Made by a program: the position numbers and the translations under genes. The notes beneath the pieces were generated by a model. The model was not told where the DNA came from. It saw only the letters and a list, made by a program, of their open reading frames with translations, and did not search any database. This document shows, in pieces, positions 15,856 to 23,683 of a DNA stretch of 48,304 nucleotides. Location of the stretch: assembly GCA_012729505.1 (NCBI GenBank), contig JAAYDA010000010.1:1-48304 (forward strand), written 5' to 3'. Numbering within the stretch: the first letter of the stretch is position 1; each line of letters opens with the position of its first letter. The stretch comes from Syntrophomonadaceae bacterium. Lineage in GTDB: Bacteria; Bacillota; Syntrophomonadia; Syntrophomonadales; DTU052.

Positions 15856-16272
15856 ATGAGTGAGGCAGGAAGCAAAATCGTAAGTACTGCTGCTATCAAG
15901 ATGGCTTTAACATCAAGCCGGCCGGAGGAAGCGGAATTAAAAAAGCTTTTCCTGGAATCGAATATTCATGCGGTAGCGGTGGATTATGGCGGGGAATTCG
16001 TCGGTGCGGCAGGGAAAATTGTGGAGAGAGCGGTAGTGGCGGCTAAAAGAGAACGTGTCATCAAAGATACCCATCCGGATGAAGGGGCGGTAGCCGGCGC
16101 GGCCCGGGAGGCTTTGGCCCAGATAATGCCTAAGGCATTGGGGCTTAATGTGGGAGGTAAAATAGGCATTGCCCGCTATAAAGATCATGTTTCGGTGGCA
16201 ATTTTTATGGGGATAGGACTATTGCATTTGGATGAAGTAGCCATAGGATTAGGACACAGGGCAGTTCCATAA
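15856..16272 (+). CDS. HutP family RNA-binding protein
   Basis: A 138-residue protein resembling HutP, the histidine- and Mg-dependent antiterminator of the B. subtilis hut operon. The segments GKIVERAVVAAKRERVIKD, EGAVAGAAREALAQIM and VSVAIFMGIGLL, ending AIGLGHRAV, line up with HutP by eye. The last histidine (HutP His138) is kept in GLGHRAV, but the positions of HutP His73 and His77 appear as glycines, with an HPDE motif a few residues earlier instead. No hut genes are near, so its ligand and RNA target may differ. ATG 15856 has AAGGAG at 15841-15846; an upstream TTG lies before that site. aroH follows. Confidence 0.7.
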   Translation: MSEAGSKIVSTAAIKMALTSSRPEEAELKKLFLESNIHAVAVDYGGEFVGAAGKIVERAVVAAKRERVIKDTHPDEGAVAGAAREALAQIMPKALGLNVGGKIGIARYKDHVSVAIFMGIGLLHLDEVAIGLGHRAVP

Positions 16273-16361
16273 GAACAGATGGAACATCAGAGAAGGCGCC
16301 TTAAGTTGGGACGGGCTTTCGCTATATATTTACGGATGTATCATACCGGCAGAAAGGCAGA

Positions 16362-16724
16362 ATGGATATGATGAGAGGAATAAGGGGAGCAACTACTGTA
16401 AAAAGCGATACTGTTGATGATATAAGCGGGTCTACCCAGGAACTCCTGACTGCTATGCTGAAGGAAAACGACATTGCCATATCAGATTTGGCAAGCGCTA
16501 TCTTTACTGCAACCTCTGATATCACTTCTGGATATCCGGCACGAGCCGCCCGGGAGATGGGTTGGAAGTATGTTCCTTTGCTGTGCTTTCAGGAAATGGA
16601 TGTAAAAGGCTCCTTGCCCATGTGTATCCGGGTTCTCCTATTGATCAATACGGATAAAGCCCAGGAAGAAATTCGTCATATATATCTCCATGGAGCATCT
16701 GAGCTGCGAAAGGATCTGGAGTAA
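16362..16724 (+). CDS. aroH: Chorismate mutase, AroH type
   Basis: A 120-residue monofunctional enzyme converting chorismate to prephenate, feeding tyrA downstream. The trimeric AroH fold is recognised from RGIRGATTV at the N-terminus, FTATSDITSGYPARAAR, VPLLCFQEMDV (active-site Glu) and the CIRVLLLIN segment (active-site Arg). Length is normal. ATG 16362, 16368 and 16371 are all near GAAAGG; I use the first. It converges with a nitrilase-family gene and is separated by it from the rest of the aromatic operon. Confidence 0.93.
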   Translation: MDMMRGIRGATTVKSDTVDDISGSTQELLTAMLKENDIAISDLASAIFTATSDITSGYPARAAREMGWKYVPLLCFQEMDVKGSLPMCIRVLLLINTDKAQEEIRHIYLHGASELRKDLE

Positions 16725-16742
16725 GTACTATTATGAATAAGT

Positions 16743-17564
16743 TTACTTGTACAATTCCGGGCGGCGATGCTTCAATAGCGGCAGCTCTTCTCTGATCCTG
16801 GTTATTACGTCAAGATCGATCTCGAAGGACAACAAGGCTTCTTCACTGCCGGTTTCGGCAATTACCCTGCCCCAGGGATCAGCGGCCATTGAATGTCCGT
16901 AGGCATGATAGGTGGCTTCGCCATTATAAGCCGGGCCGGCGCCGATAACATAAACCTGATTGTCCAGGGCTCGTGATCTCAGCAGGAGCTGCCAATGGTC
17001 AGGGCCGGTAACCGTATTAAAGGCTGCCGGATAGATAATTGTTGTCGCTCCCTGCATGGTCATCAGCCGGGTTAGTTCTGGAAAGCGCAGGTCATAGCAG
17101 ATTCCCAGGCCCATAAGACCAAAATCCGTTGGGAAGGTAGTGACTTTATTTCCGGGGGAAAGGGTGTTTGACTCTTTAAAAACAATTCGATCCGGAATGT
17201 CTATGTCGAAGAGGTGCAGTTTACGATGCTTGGCGATCAGCATTCCCGAAGGGTCAAAGACTAAGCTTGTATTAAAGATTCGGCCCTGTTGGTCCCGTTC
17301 CGGAATCGAACCTCCTACCAAATATATCCTGTGTTGTGCGGCCAGATCTGCCAGCATGGCAGCAGTTTGCCCTGCTGGGATATTTTCCGCATAGTGGGGA
17401 AAATGATGGTTTGAATAAGGACAGTTAAACATTTCCGGCAATACTGCCAACCTGCATCCTTTGCGAGCTGCCTCTTCCACCATACGACCGGCACTGGCGA
17501 GGTTGAGTGCTTTGTCGTCAACCACCTTAATCTGACATATTCCAACCTGGAAGCGCTGGGACAT
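16743..17564 (-). CDS. Carbon-nitrogen hydrolase (nitrilase superfamily, omega-amidase-like)
   Basis: A 273-residue amidase. The catalytic triad is visible as Glu in LAVLPEMFNCPY, Lys in KHRKLHLFDID and Cys in LGICYDLRFPEL. The close fit of these motifs and length to Nit2/omega-amidase suggests hydrolysis of 2-oxoglutaramate or a similar amide, but substrates in this superfamily cannot be told by eye. ATG 17564 follows AGAGGTGA; TTG 17570 is in frame just upstream. It lies alone on the minus strand amid aromatic genes. Confidence 0.88.
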   Translation of the reverse strand: MSQRFQVGICQIKVVDDKALNLASAGRMVEEAARKGCRLAVLPEMFNCPYSNHHFPHYAENIPAGQTAAMLADLAAQHRIYLVGGSIPERDQQGRIFNTSLVFDPSGMLIAKHRKLHLFDIDIPDRIVFKESNTLSPGNKVTTFPTDFGLMGLGICYDLRFPELTRLMTMQGATTIIYPAAFNTVTGPDHWQLLLRSRALDNQVYVIGAGPAYNGEATYHAYGHSMAADPWGRVIAETGSEEALLSFEIDLDVITRIREELPLLKHRRPELYK

Positions 17565-17684
17565 GGGCAAATCACCTCTTTGTCAGAGATTAATCATCAT
17601 TCCTATTATCACCTGAATGAAGGGGGCTATGTTCATTAATATTATACCTGGTAGTAATTCATTGTCGATAATGCCTGTTTTTAT

Positions 17685-17815
17685 CCGATGACTAATCTGC
17701 CCTAAGACCCCCGCTTCTATAGGCGGCGGGCGCCCAAGGGCAGTTAAGTCCCTGGATTCGTGCGACTAAGATTCAGATGGAATCAAAACTCCATCTGAAT
17801 CAAGTCTTACTTTAT
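17685..17815 (+). ncRNA. Structured dispersed element, copy 1 of 3
   Basis: A 131-nt element from CCGATGACTAATCTGCCC to CAAGTCTTACTTTAT. It has an outer stem CTGCCCT/AGGGCAG enclosing a CCCGC...GGCGGG hairpin, then a 12-bp hairpin GATTCAGATGGA / TCCATCTGAATC. TTTAT precedes it and also ends it. Other copies are at 36628 and 44524, all on the same strand, in non-coding gaps. Resembles the non-coding ends of IS200/IS605-type elements, but no transposase or TnpB is present. RNA versus DNA function is unresolved. It lies about 40 bp upstream of the first DAHP synthase gene. Confidence 0.7.
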
Positions 17816-17853
17816 CCTGTGGCTGTTGTTAGAATAGAGCAGGGAGGATTATT

Positions 17854-18693
17854 ATGATACCTTACAAGTTAGCGGTGCGAAAGGATTCCAGCACTATTAT
17901 TCAAATATCCTGCCAGGGAAGGCTCTGTTTGATCGGAGAAGGAAATCTGACGGTTATTGCCGGACCGTGTGCGGTAGAATCGGAAGAAAGTATCCTGATT
18001 AATGCTGCTCTGGTAAAAAAAATGGGCGCCCATATTCTGAGAGGCGGGGCATATAAGCCGCGAACTTCACCCTATTCTTTTCCTGGATTGGGAGAGGAGG
18101 GATTGAAGTATCTGGCCTTGGCCAAAAGGGAAACCGGCTTGCCGGTTGTTACAGAGGTTCTGGATGTCAGGGATATTGAGAAGGTTATGGAAGTAGCTGA
18201 TCTGTTACAGGTGGGAAGCCGCAATATGCAAAACTTCCCGTTGCTTCAGGAGTTGGGCCGCCTCAAGGTTCCGGTAGTGTTGAAACGTGGTTTTGCCGCT
18301 ACAGTTGAGGAATGGCTTTTGGCAGCGGAATATATTATGTCAGGTGGTAATCATCAGGTTATTCTATGTGAGCGGGGGATCAGAACTTTTGAAAGCTCTA
18401 CTCGCAATACTGTTGACCTGGGTGTGGTGCCGCTGATAAAAGAGCTTAGTCATCTTCCGATAATTGTTGATCCCAGCCATGGGACAGGCAGATGGCAGAT
18501 GGTTCGTCCCATAGCCAAAGCGGCTATTGCCGCAGGTGCGGATGGAATAATGATCGAAGTTCATCATAATCCCCGGGAGGCTTTATCAGATGGTGACCAG
18601 TCTTTGAACCCGCAGAACTTTGCAAGGCTGATGACAGAGGTGGGCAGGATAGCTGAGATGGAGGGCAAGAGGGGAGTAAGTTGTAAGTTGTAA
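17854..18693 (+). CDS. aroF: 3-deoxy-7-phosphoheptulonate synthase (short form)
   Basis: A 279-residue DAHP synthase of the AroF/KDOPS-like (type I-beta) group, condensing PEP and erythrose-4-phosphate. Motifs: [73 protein letters not shown] and IEVHHNP. It lacks the N-terminal ferredoxin-like (ACT-type) regulatory domain that the next gene has; its first 30 residues are of another kind. Loss of that domain usually means loss of feedback inhibition by Tyr/Phe. The last codons and stop lie in a heptanucleotide repeat. Confidence 0.93.
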   Translation: MIPYKLAVRKDSSTIIQISCQGRLCLIGEGNLTVIAGPCAVESEESILINAALVKKMGAHILRGGAYKPRTSPYSFPGLGEEGLKYLALAKRETGLPVVTEVLDVRDIEKVMEVADLLQVGSRNMQNFPLLQELGRLKVPVVLKRGFAATVEEWLLAAEYIMSGGNHQVILCERGIRTFESSTRNTVDLGVVPLIKELSHLPIIVDPSHGTGRWQMVRPIAKAAIAAGADGIMIEVHHNPREALSDGDQSLNPQNFARLMTEVGRIAEMEGKRGVSCKL

Positions 18694-18715
18694 GTTGTAA
18701 GTTGTAAGTTGTAAG
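18676..18715 (+). repeat. Heptanucleotide tandem repeat GTAAGTT
   Basis: Five exact units of GTAAGTT run from 18676 to 18710, followed by GTAAG. The stop codon of the first DAHP synthase lies in unit 3. Since 7 is not a multiple of 3, the array reads V-S-C-K-L-stop in this frame, and changes in copy number above three units would not alter the protein. Confidence 0.9.
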
Positions 18716-18861
18716 GCGTAAGGGGTGACGCCTTTCACCTCACTCCTCCCGTTTTTCTATTGAAAGCTATTGTCAATCTGTGTTATTCTATTGATGTAGG
18801 ATGGTAGGTGGGGAACCATATAATGTAGGATAGTTAGGATGGCGGGAATAGAGCATTTCTT

Positions 18862-18893
18862 AGCGTCTGGCTTTTGCTGCTCAGATGCTTTTT
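18862..18893 (+). terminator. Terminator-like hairpin ahead of the second DAHP synthase
   Basis: AGCGTCTG (18862-18869) pairs with CAGATGCT (18882-18889), with one G-T pair, and is followed by five T (18889-18893). It lies 35 bp before the start of the next gene and in the same operon, so it may be an attenuator. No T-box or clear leader peptide rich in aromatic codons is seen. Confidence 0.45.
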
Positions 18894-18924
18894 GTATTCC
18901 CCCTCCGGAAGGGAGCTGGGAAAA

Positions 18925-19932
18925 ATGATAGTGGTAATGGAAAAGAATGCTTCGGATGGGGAGATTGAACTCGTCCAAGAGCGACTGAGGAGAGAGAACT
19001 TCCAGATTCACCTGTCTCAGGGAGTGGAAAGAACTATTATCGGGGCGGTTGGAGATCGCAGCCGGGTCGATCTCGAATTTTTGGAGGCACTGCCCGGGGT
19101 TGAGAAGGTAGTCCCGATAATGAAGCCTTTCAAACTGACCTCCCGGGAGTTTCGGGAAGAGGATACGGTGGTACCGGTGGGGGATACCTGTATCGGTTCC
19201 GGGGCTTTGCAGATCATAGCCGGGCCTTGTGCCGTGGAATCCCGGGAGAAATACTTGGAGATTGCGGCTATGGTCAAGGAACGTGGTGCCACTATGCTGA
19301 GAGGCGGAGCTTTTAAACCTCGTACTTCGCCGTATTCCTTTCAAGGCCTGGAGGAAGAGGGCCTGAAGATCTTGGCAGAAGCCCGGGAGCTAACGGGCTT
19401 ACCTGTGGTGACGGAGGTGATGGATCAGCGCAGCGTGGATTTGGTGGCCAGATATGCAGATGTTTTGCAGATAGGGGCACGCAATATGCAAAACTTCTTT
19501 TTATTGCGCGAGGTAGGGATGGTTAAAAAACCGGTCGTTTTGAAAAGGGGTCCTTCGGCTACTTTGGAAGAATGGATAATGGCGGCGGAATATGTTGTGT
19601 CCGGCGGAAATCCCAATGTTATCATGTGTGAACGGGGTATCAGGACTTTTGAGACTTATACCAGAAATACTTTGGATTTAAGTTCGGTACCGGTAGTCAA
19701 ACGTTTGACTCATCTTCCGGTCATAGTTGATCCCAGTCACGGAACCGGTAAATGGAGGCTGGTTGAACCCATGGCCCGGGCTGCTGTAGCAGTAGGATGT
19801 GATGGGGTTATGATTGAGGTTCACCAAAATCCTGCTGAGGCGTTATCAGATGGTCCCCAGTCATTAACACCGGAGAATTTTGCCGGTCTGGTTAATAATT
19901 TGACCAGATTCCAGGAAAACGGGAGGAGCTAA
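18925..19932 (+). CDS. aroF: 3-deoxy-7-phosphoheptulonate synthase with regulatory domain
   Basis: A 335-residue DAHP synthase, the first enzyme of the shikimate pathway. Residues 1-70 form a ferredoxin-like regulatory domain like that of the Thermotoga enzyme ([33 protein letters not shown]). The catalytic barrel follows with [61 protein letters not shown] and [11 protein letters not shown]. It is a paralogue of the preceding gene, keeping the tyrosine-sensing domain that the other lacks. ATG 18925 fits the family N-terminus; a longer frame to 18874 is less likely. tyrA follows at once. Confidence 0.95.
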   Translation: MIVVMEKNASDGEIELVQERLRRENFQIHLSQGVERTIIGAVGDRSRVDLEFLEALPGVEKVVPIMKPFKLTSREFREEDTVVPVGDTCIGSGALQIIAGPCAVESREKYLEIAAMVKERGATMLRGGAFKPRTSPYSFQGLEEEGLKILAEARELTGLPVVTEVMDQRSVDLVARYADVLQIGARNMQNFFLLREVGMVKKPVVLKRGPSATLEEWIMAAEYVVSGGNPNVIMCERGIRTFETYTRNTLDLSSVPVVKRLTHLPVIVDPSHGTGKWRLVEPMARAAVAVGCDGVMIEVHQNPAEALSDGPQSLTPENFAGLVNNLTRFQENGRS

Positions 19933-19933
19933 A

Positions 19934-21016
19934 TTGACAACCAGAGTAGCAATTGTTGGGTTGGGAATGATTGGAGGCTCTCTGGGACTTGCCTTTGCCG
20001 GCCATTTCCCGCAGGTGGAAGTAGCAGGGTATGACAGGGATCCCGAGGTTTTAGAAAATGCCTTAGACATGGGCTGTGTACACCGAACCGGTACCCTGGA
20101 AGAAATAGTACCCCCAGCAAATTTCATTTTTTTATGTACCCCAATTAGCAGCATCCCCGCAATAGCTAAGGATGTTGCTGCATTGTGCAGACCGGGCAGC
20201 ATCATGACTGATGTTGGAAGCACCAAGCAGATGGTGGCAGAAGCTTTCGAAAGAATATCGGGGTCCGGTGTTATTGGCGTTGGAGGCCATCCTATGGCCG
20301 GCTCAGAGCGTCAGGGTATTACCGGGGCGGATCGCTATTTGTTCGAGAATGCAGTGTATGTACTGACTCCGGGAAAAAGTGCATCAAAAGAAGTTATCGA
20401 TAAGCTGGTGACCTTAATAAAGCTGACCGGAGCTCATGTTTTAATTATGGATGCGGAAGTTCATGACCGTTTAGTGGCTTCGGTGAGTCATCTGCCTCAT
20501 CTGGCCGCCAGTGCCTTAGTGGCGGTGTTGAATAATCAGGATGATGCATTGGCTTTGGCGGCTGGCGGATTTCGGGATACTACCAGGATTGCCGGCGGGG
20601 ACCCGGCTTTGTGGTCTGAAATTCTAAACTCCAATCGACGTTTGCTGGCCCAACAGGTTGGGCAGTATATAGAACAACTTACTGTGCTGAAAGAGTTTCT
20701 GGAGGAGGGTCGATCCCGGGAATTGGAGGAATTTCTGGCTGTATCACGACGTATTAGGGAGATGCTGCCGGCCAAGCGAAAGGGTCTGGTTTCCTGTGGC
20801 CCGGATATTATATGTCTTGTTCCGGACCGTCCTGGAATCATAGGGTCACTAGGGGGCTGGCTGGGAGAAAAGAATATTAATATAGCTGATATAGAGATAT
20901 TGCGCGTACGTGAGGGTGATGGCGGTACTATCCGTATTGCAGTAGGGGTCGAGGATGATGGGGATGTGGCCGTAGAAACCCTTCGCGCTCATGGTGTCAA
21001 GGCCTGGATAAGATGA
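19934..21016 (+). CDS. tyrA: Prephenate dehydrogenase
   Basis: A 360-residue enzyme that oxidatively decarboxylates prephenate to 4-hydroxyphenylpyruvate for tyrosine. The NAD site is in AIVGLGMIGGSLGLAF, and the catalytic region contains GGHPMAGSERQG and VSHLPHLAASAL. A C-terminal ACT domain (about residues 295-360, DIICLVPDRPGIIGSLGG) suggests tyrosine feedback. The TTG start lies directly after the previous stop with GGGAGGAG upstream. Co-transcribed with the DAHP synthases and aroA. Confidence 0.95.
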   Translation: MTTRVAIVGLGMIGGSLGLAFAGHFPQVEVAGYDRDPEVLENALDMGCVHRTGTLEEIVPPANFIFLCTPISSIPAIAKDVAALCRPGSIMTDVGSTKQMVAEAFERISGSGVIGVGGHPMAGSERQGITGADRYLFENAVYVLTPGKSASKEVIDKLVTLIKLTGAHVLIMDAEVHDRLVASVSHLPHLAASALVAVLNNQDDALALAAGGFRDTTRIAGGDPALWSEILNSNRRLLAQQVGQYIEQLTVLKEFLEEGRSRELEEFLAVSRRIREMLPAKRKGLVSCGPDIICLVPDRPGIIGSLGGWLGEKNINIADIEILRVREGDGGTIRIAVGVEDDGDVAVETLRAHGVKAWIR

Positions 21017-21029
21017 GGGGGGAAACAGT

Positions 21030-22325
21030 GTGGAAGTACAGATTAATAAAGGGCCGTTACGCGGAGAGCTAACTGTTCCGGCTGATAAATCCATATCTCA
21101 TCGGGGGATAATCCTGGGAGCTTTGGCTGATGGAGAGACGGTGATTCAAAATTTGGCGGGGGGAAAGGATGTCCAATCGAGCGTAAGCTGCATACGGCAA
21201 TTGGGGATAGAGGTCGAAAAGCTTAAAGGAATTACCCGGATAAAGGGTCGGGGGATACACAACCTGCAGGAACCGGAGGATGTGGTGGACTGCGGTAATT
21301 CCGGAACCACCATGCGTCTTTTATCCGGAGTAGCTGCTTCTCGCTCTTTTCAGACCGTATTGACAGGGGACGGGTCTTTGCGGCGGCGTCCTATGGGTAG
21401 AATAATTGAACCATTGATGATGATGGGAGCGGGAATTACAGGACGCCGAGATTCGAGACTGGCACCTTTGGTAATCAGAGGGGGCGGTTTGCATGGTATC
21501 GAGTATCGGCTTCCGGTTGCCAGCGCTCAGGTGAAATCGGCCATCATTCTTGCGGCCTTGGCGGCGGAGGGTGAAACCGTTATCCATGAACCGGTGCCAT
21601 CTCGGGACCACACTGAGCGAATGCTGGCAGCAATGGGGGTTAATCTTCCCATGGAACAGGGCTTAATAAGAATAAAAAGGGCTGGTGATTTGCTGCCATT
21701 AGATATTGTGGTTCCGGGAGATATATCCTCAGCTGCATTTTGGATGGTGGCCGGGATTATTGTCCCGGGATCTGAGATTATGCTGCGGGATGTTGGGCTG
21801 AATTTTACCCGAAGTGGCATTATTGACGTGCTGACCAAAATGGGAGCGAATATTCAAATCGAAAACCGGCATATGATTGGCGAAGAGCCGGTTGGCAATA
21901 TAATAGTCAGGCATTCGGAGCTTAAACCGGTAAAAGTTGAGGGTCAGGTCATCCCTCGTTTGATAGATGAGATTCCGGTTCTGGCAGTGGCTATGGCTGC
22001 AGCCCATGGGATTTCTGAAGTAAGGGATGCGGGAGATCTCCGGGCCAAAGAATCAGATCGCATTGCGATGATTGTTTCATCACTGACTAGCCTTGGAGTT
22101 GAGGTGGAATCTTCAGATGACGGTTTTATCGTCAACGGGAACGGCTTTATTCCGGGAGGAAGTGTTCCGGTCGGGTCGGGAGGGGATCATCGCATAGCAA
22201 TGTCCTTGGCCATCGCCGGTCTGATCAGCAGAGTTCCAATAACGATTGAAGGATTTGAATGTGTATCCGTATCTTATCCTTCTTTCCGGGAGGATCTGGT
22301 TAAGCTGTTGCGGCATACTGCTTAA
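21030..22325 (+). CDS. aroA: 3-phosphoshikimate 1-carboxyvinyltransferase (EPSP synthase)
   Basis: A 431-residue enzyme transferring enolpyruvyl from PEP to shikimate-3-phosphate. Motifs: PADKSISHRGIILGALADGE, DCGNSGTTMRLLSG, VASAQVKSAIILAAL, VPGDISSAAFW, LIDEIPVLAVAMAAAHG and RAKESDRI. Length is normal for the family. GTG 21030 follows a G-rich site. The central position between tyrA and cmk is conserved in clostridia. Confidence 0.96.
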   Translation: MEVQINKGPLRGELTVPADKSISHRGIILGALADGETVIQNLAGGKDVQSSVSCIRQLGIEVEKLKGITRIKGRGIHNLQEPEDVVDCGNSGTTMRLLSGVAASRSFQTVLTGDGSLRRRPMGRIIEPLMMMGAGITGRRDSRLAPLVIRGGGLHGIEYRLPVASAQVKSAIILAALAAEGETVIHEPVPSRDHTERMLAAMGVNLPMEQGLIRIKRAGDLLPLDIVVPGDISSAAFWMVAGIIVPGSEIMLRDVGLNFTRSGIIDVLTKMGANIQIENRHMIGEEPVGNIIVRHSELKPVKVEGQVIPRLIDEIPVLAVAMAAAHGISEVRDAGDLRAKESDRIAMIVSSLTSLGVEVESSDDGFIVNGNGFIPGGSVPVGSGGDHRIAMSLAIAGLISRVPITIEGFECVSVSYPSFREDLVKLLRHTA

Positions 22326-22371
22326 AAACATGCTAGAATAGAAGAAACATTATGTTACGGAGTTAAACGAA

Positions 22372-23028
22372 TTGAAGATTGCCATTGATGGACCGGCAGG
22401 AGCCGGAAAGAGCACCGTAGCCCGGCAAATTGCTGCCGAACTGGGTGTTCTTTATATTGATACGGGCGCCATGTATCGTGTTCTCACCTGGAAGGCCATG
22501 CATATGGGTATCGACTTTGGTGATTCTGCCAAACTCAATAATCTGGCCGGGGATACGGCTATCGATTTCCGGGACGATGTTAGGGGACAAAGAGTCTACT
22601 GTGACGGCCGGGATGTAAGCGGCGAGATTAGAAGCCCTGAAGTTTCTAAATTTGTTTCGATATTAGCCGCCGATGATGGGGTACGGCAATTGTTGGTCAG
22701 AAGCCAGCAAGACATTGCTCACCGTCATGATGTAGTAATGGATGGACGAGACATTACCCATGTGGTATTACCTGATGCCGAATTCAAATTTTTCCTTACC
22801 GCCTCCATTGAGGTAAGAACCCTTAGACGTAGTATTGAGTTGGAATCCCAAGGTTATTATGTGGATATAATCGAATTAAAAAAAGAGATTCAGGAAAGAG
22901 ATCGGCGCGATATGGAGCGTTCTGCGGGTGCTTTAATGATTACTCCGGGTACAATCGTTATTGATACAACGGATATGAATTTCGAAGAGGTGGTATCCCA
23001 GATCCTGTCTTTCGTTCGGGAGGGGTAG
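22372..23028 (+). CDS. cmk: Cytidylate kinase
   Basis: A 218-residue nucleoside monophosphate kinase phosphorylating CMP and dCMP. The P-loop is DGPAGAGKSTVA (about residues 5-16), followed by YIDTGAMYRVLTWKA, DGRDITHVVLPDAEFKFFLT and RRDMERSAGAL. TTG 22372 has GGAG at the right distance and begins the conserved sequence. It sits between aroA and plsC as in many Firmicutes. Confidence 0.95.
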   Translation: MKIAIDGPAGAGKSTVARQIAAELGVLYIDTGAMYRVLTWKAMHMGIDFGDSAKLNNLAGDTAIDFRDDVRGQRVYCDGRDVSGEIRSPEVSKFVSILAADDGVRQLLVRSQQDIAHRHDVVMDGRDITHVVLPDAEFKFFLTASIEVRTLRRSIELESQGYYVDIIELKKEIQERDRRDMERSAGALMITPGTIVIDTTDMNFEEVVSQILSFVREG

Positions 23029-23032
23029 TCTG

Positions 23033-23626
23033 TTGCTCTATTCTGTTTTAATCAAGCTGTTTAAAGTCCTGTTTTGGTTAGGCCGAGTCAAAGTTGAAGG
23101 GCGGGAGAACATTCCGGCTCAGGGTGGCGTCATTCTGGCCGCAAATCACCTTAGCTTCTGGGATCCGGTGGTGATTGCAGCTGTTGTCAATAGAAAAATA
23201 CATTATATGGCGAAAGAAGAGCTGTTTGAAAACATATTTCTGGCCAGTTTTTTTAGCCGGTTGAACGCTTTCCCGGTAAAAAGAGGTCTGCCGGATCGCA
23301 AAGCTCTAAAAAAAAGTCTGGTGCTTTTGGAAGAAGGTAAAGTATTAGGGATTTTTCCGGAAGGGACCCGGAGCAAAACCGGTGAATTATCCAAACCTCA
23401 GCACGGTATAGCTATGTTGGCTTTAAAAGGCAAGGCACCGGTGGTTCCGGTGGCTTGTATTGGCACTAAAAAAATTTTCCCTTGGGGCTGGTTTTCTCCG
23501 GTAGTAATCATTATCGGGAAAGCCCTTATCTACGAAGAGTTCTATGACGCCAAGGTGACCACAGCTCTTTTGGAAGGAATTAGTAAAGATATTATGGATA
23601 GAATCTCACTTCTACATAACAATTGA
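23033..23626 (+). CDS. plsC: 1-acyl-sn-glycerol-3-phosphate acyltransferase
   Basis: A 197-residue membrane-associated enzyme making phosphatidic acid. The catalytic NHLSFWDP (HX4D) is at about residue 40 and the substrate motif FPEGTRSKTGEL is at about residue 107. A hydrophobic N-terminus anchors it. TTG 23033 has GGAGGGG upstream. Its pathway neighbours plsY and gpsA are at 33295-34892. Confidence 0.94.
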   Translation: MLYSVLIKLFKVLFWLGRVKVEGRENIPAQGGVILAANHLSFWDPVVIAAVVNRKIHYMAKEELFENIFLASFFSRLNAFPVKRGLPDRKALKKSLVLLEEGKVLGIFPEGTRSKTGELSKPQHGIAMLALKGKAPVVPVACIGTKKIFPWGWFSPVVIIIGKALIYEEFYDAKVTTALLEGISKDIMDRISLLHNN

Positions 23627-23683
23627 GGCAGGAGTTTTACTGTCGGGTTGAGAACTATATTGGAGTTATGTGAGGTGAAATTC

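Noticed and set aside
17565-17853. T-box or other riboswitch before aroF
   Set aside because: No T-box sequence (GGTGG...) with specifier loop; only the dispersed element is present.
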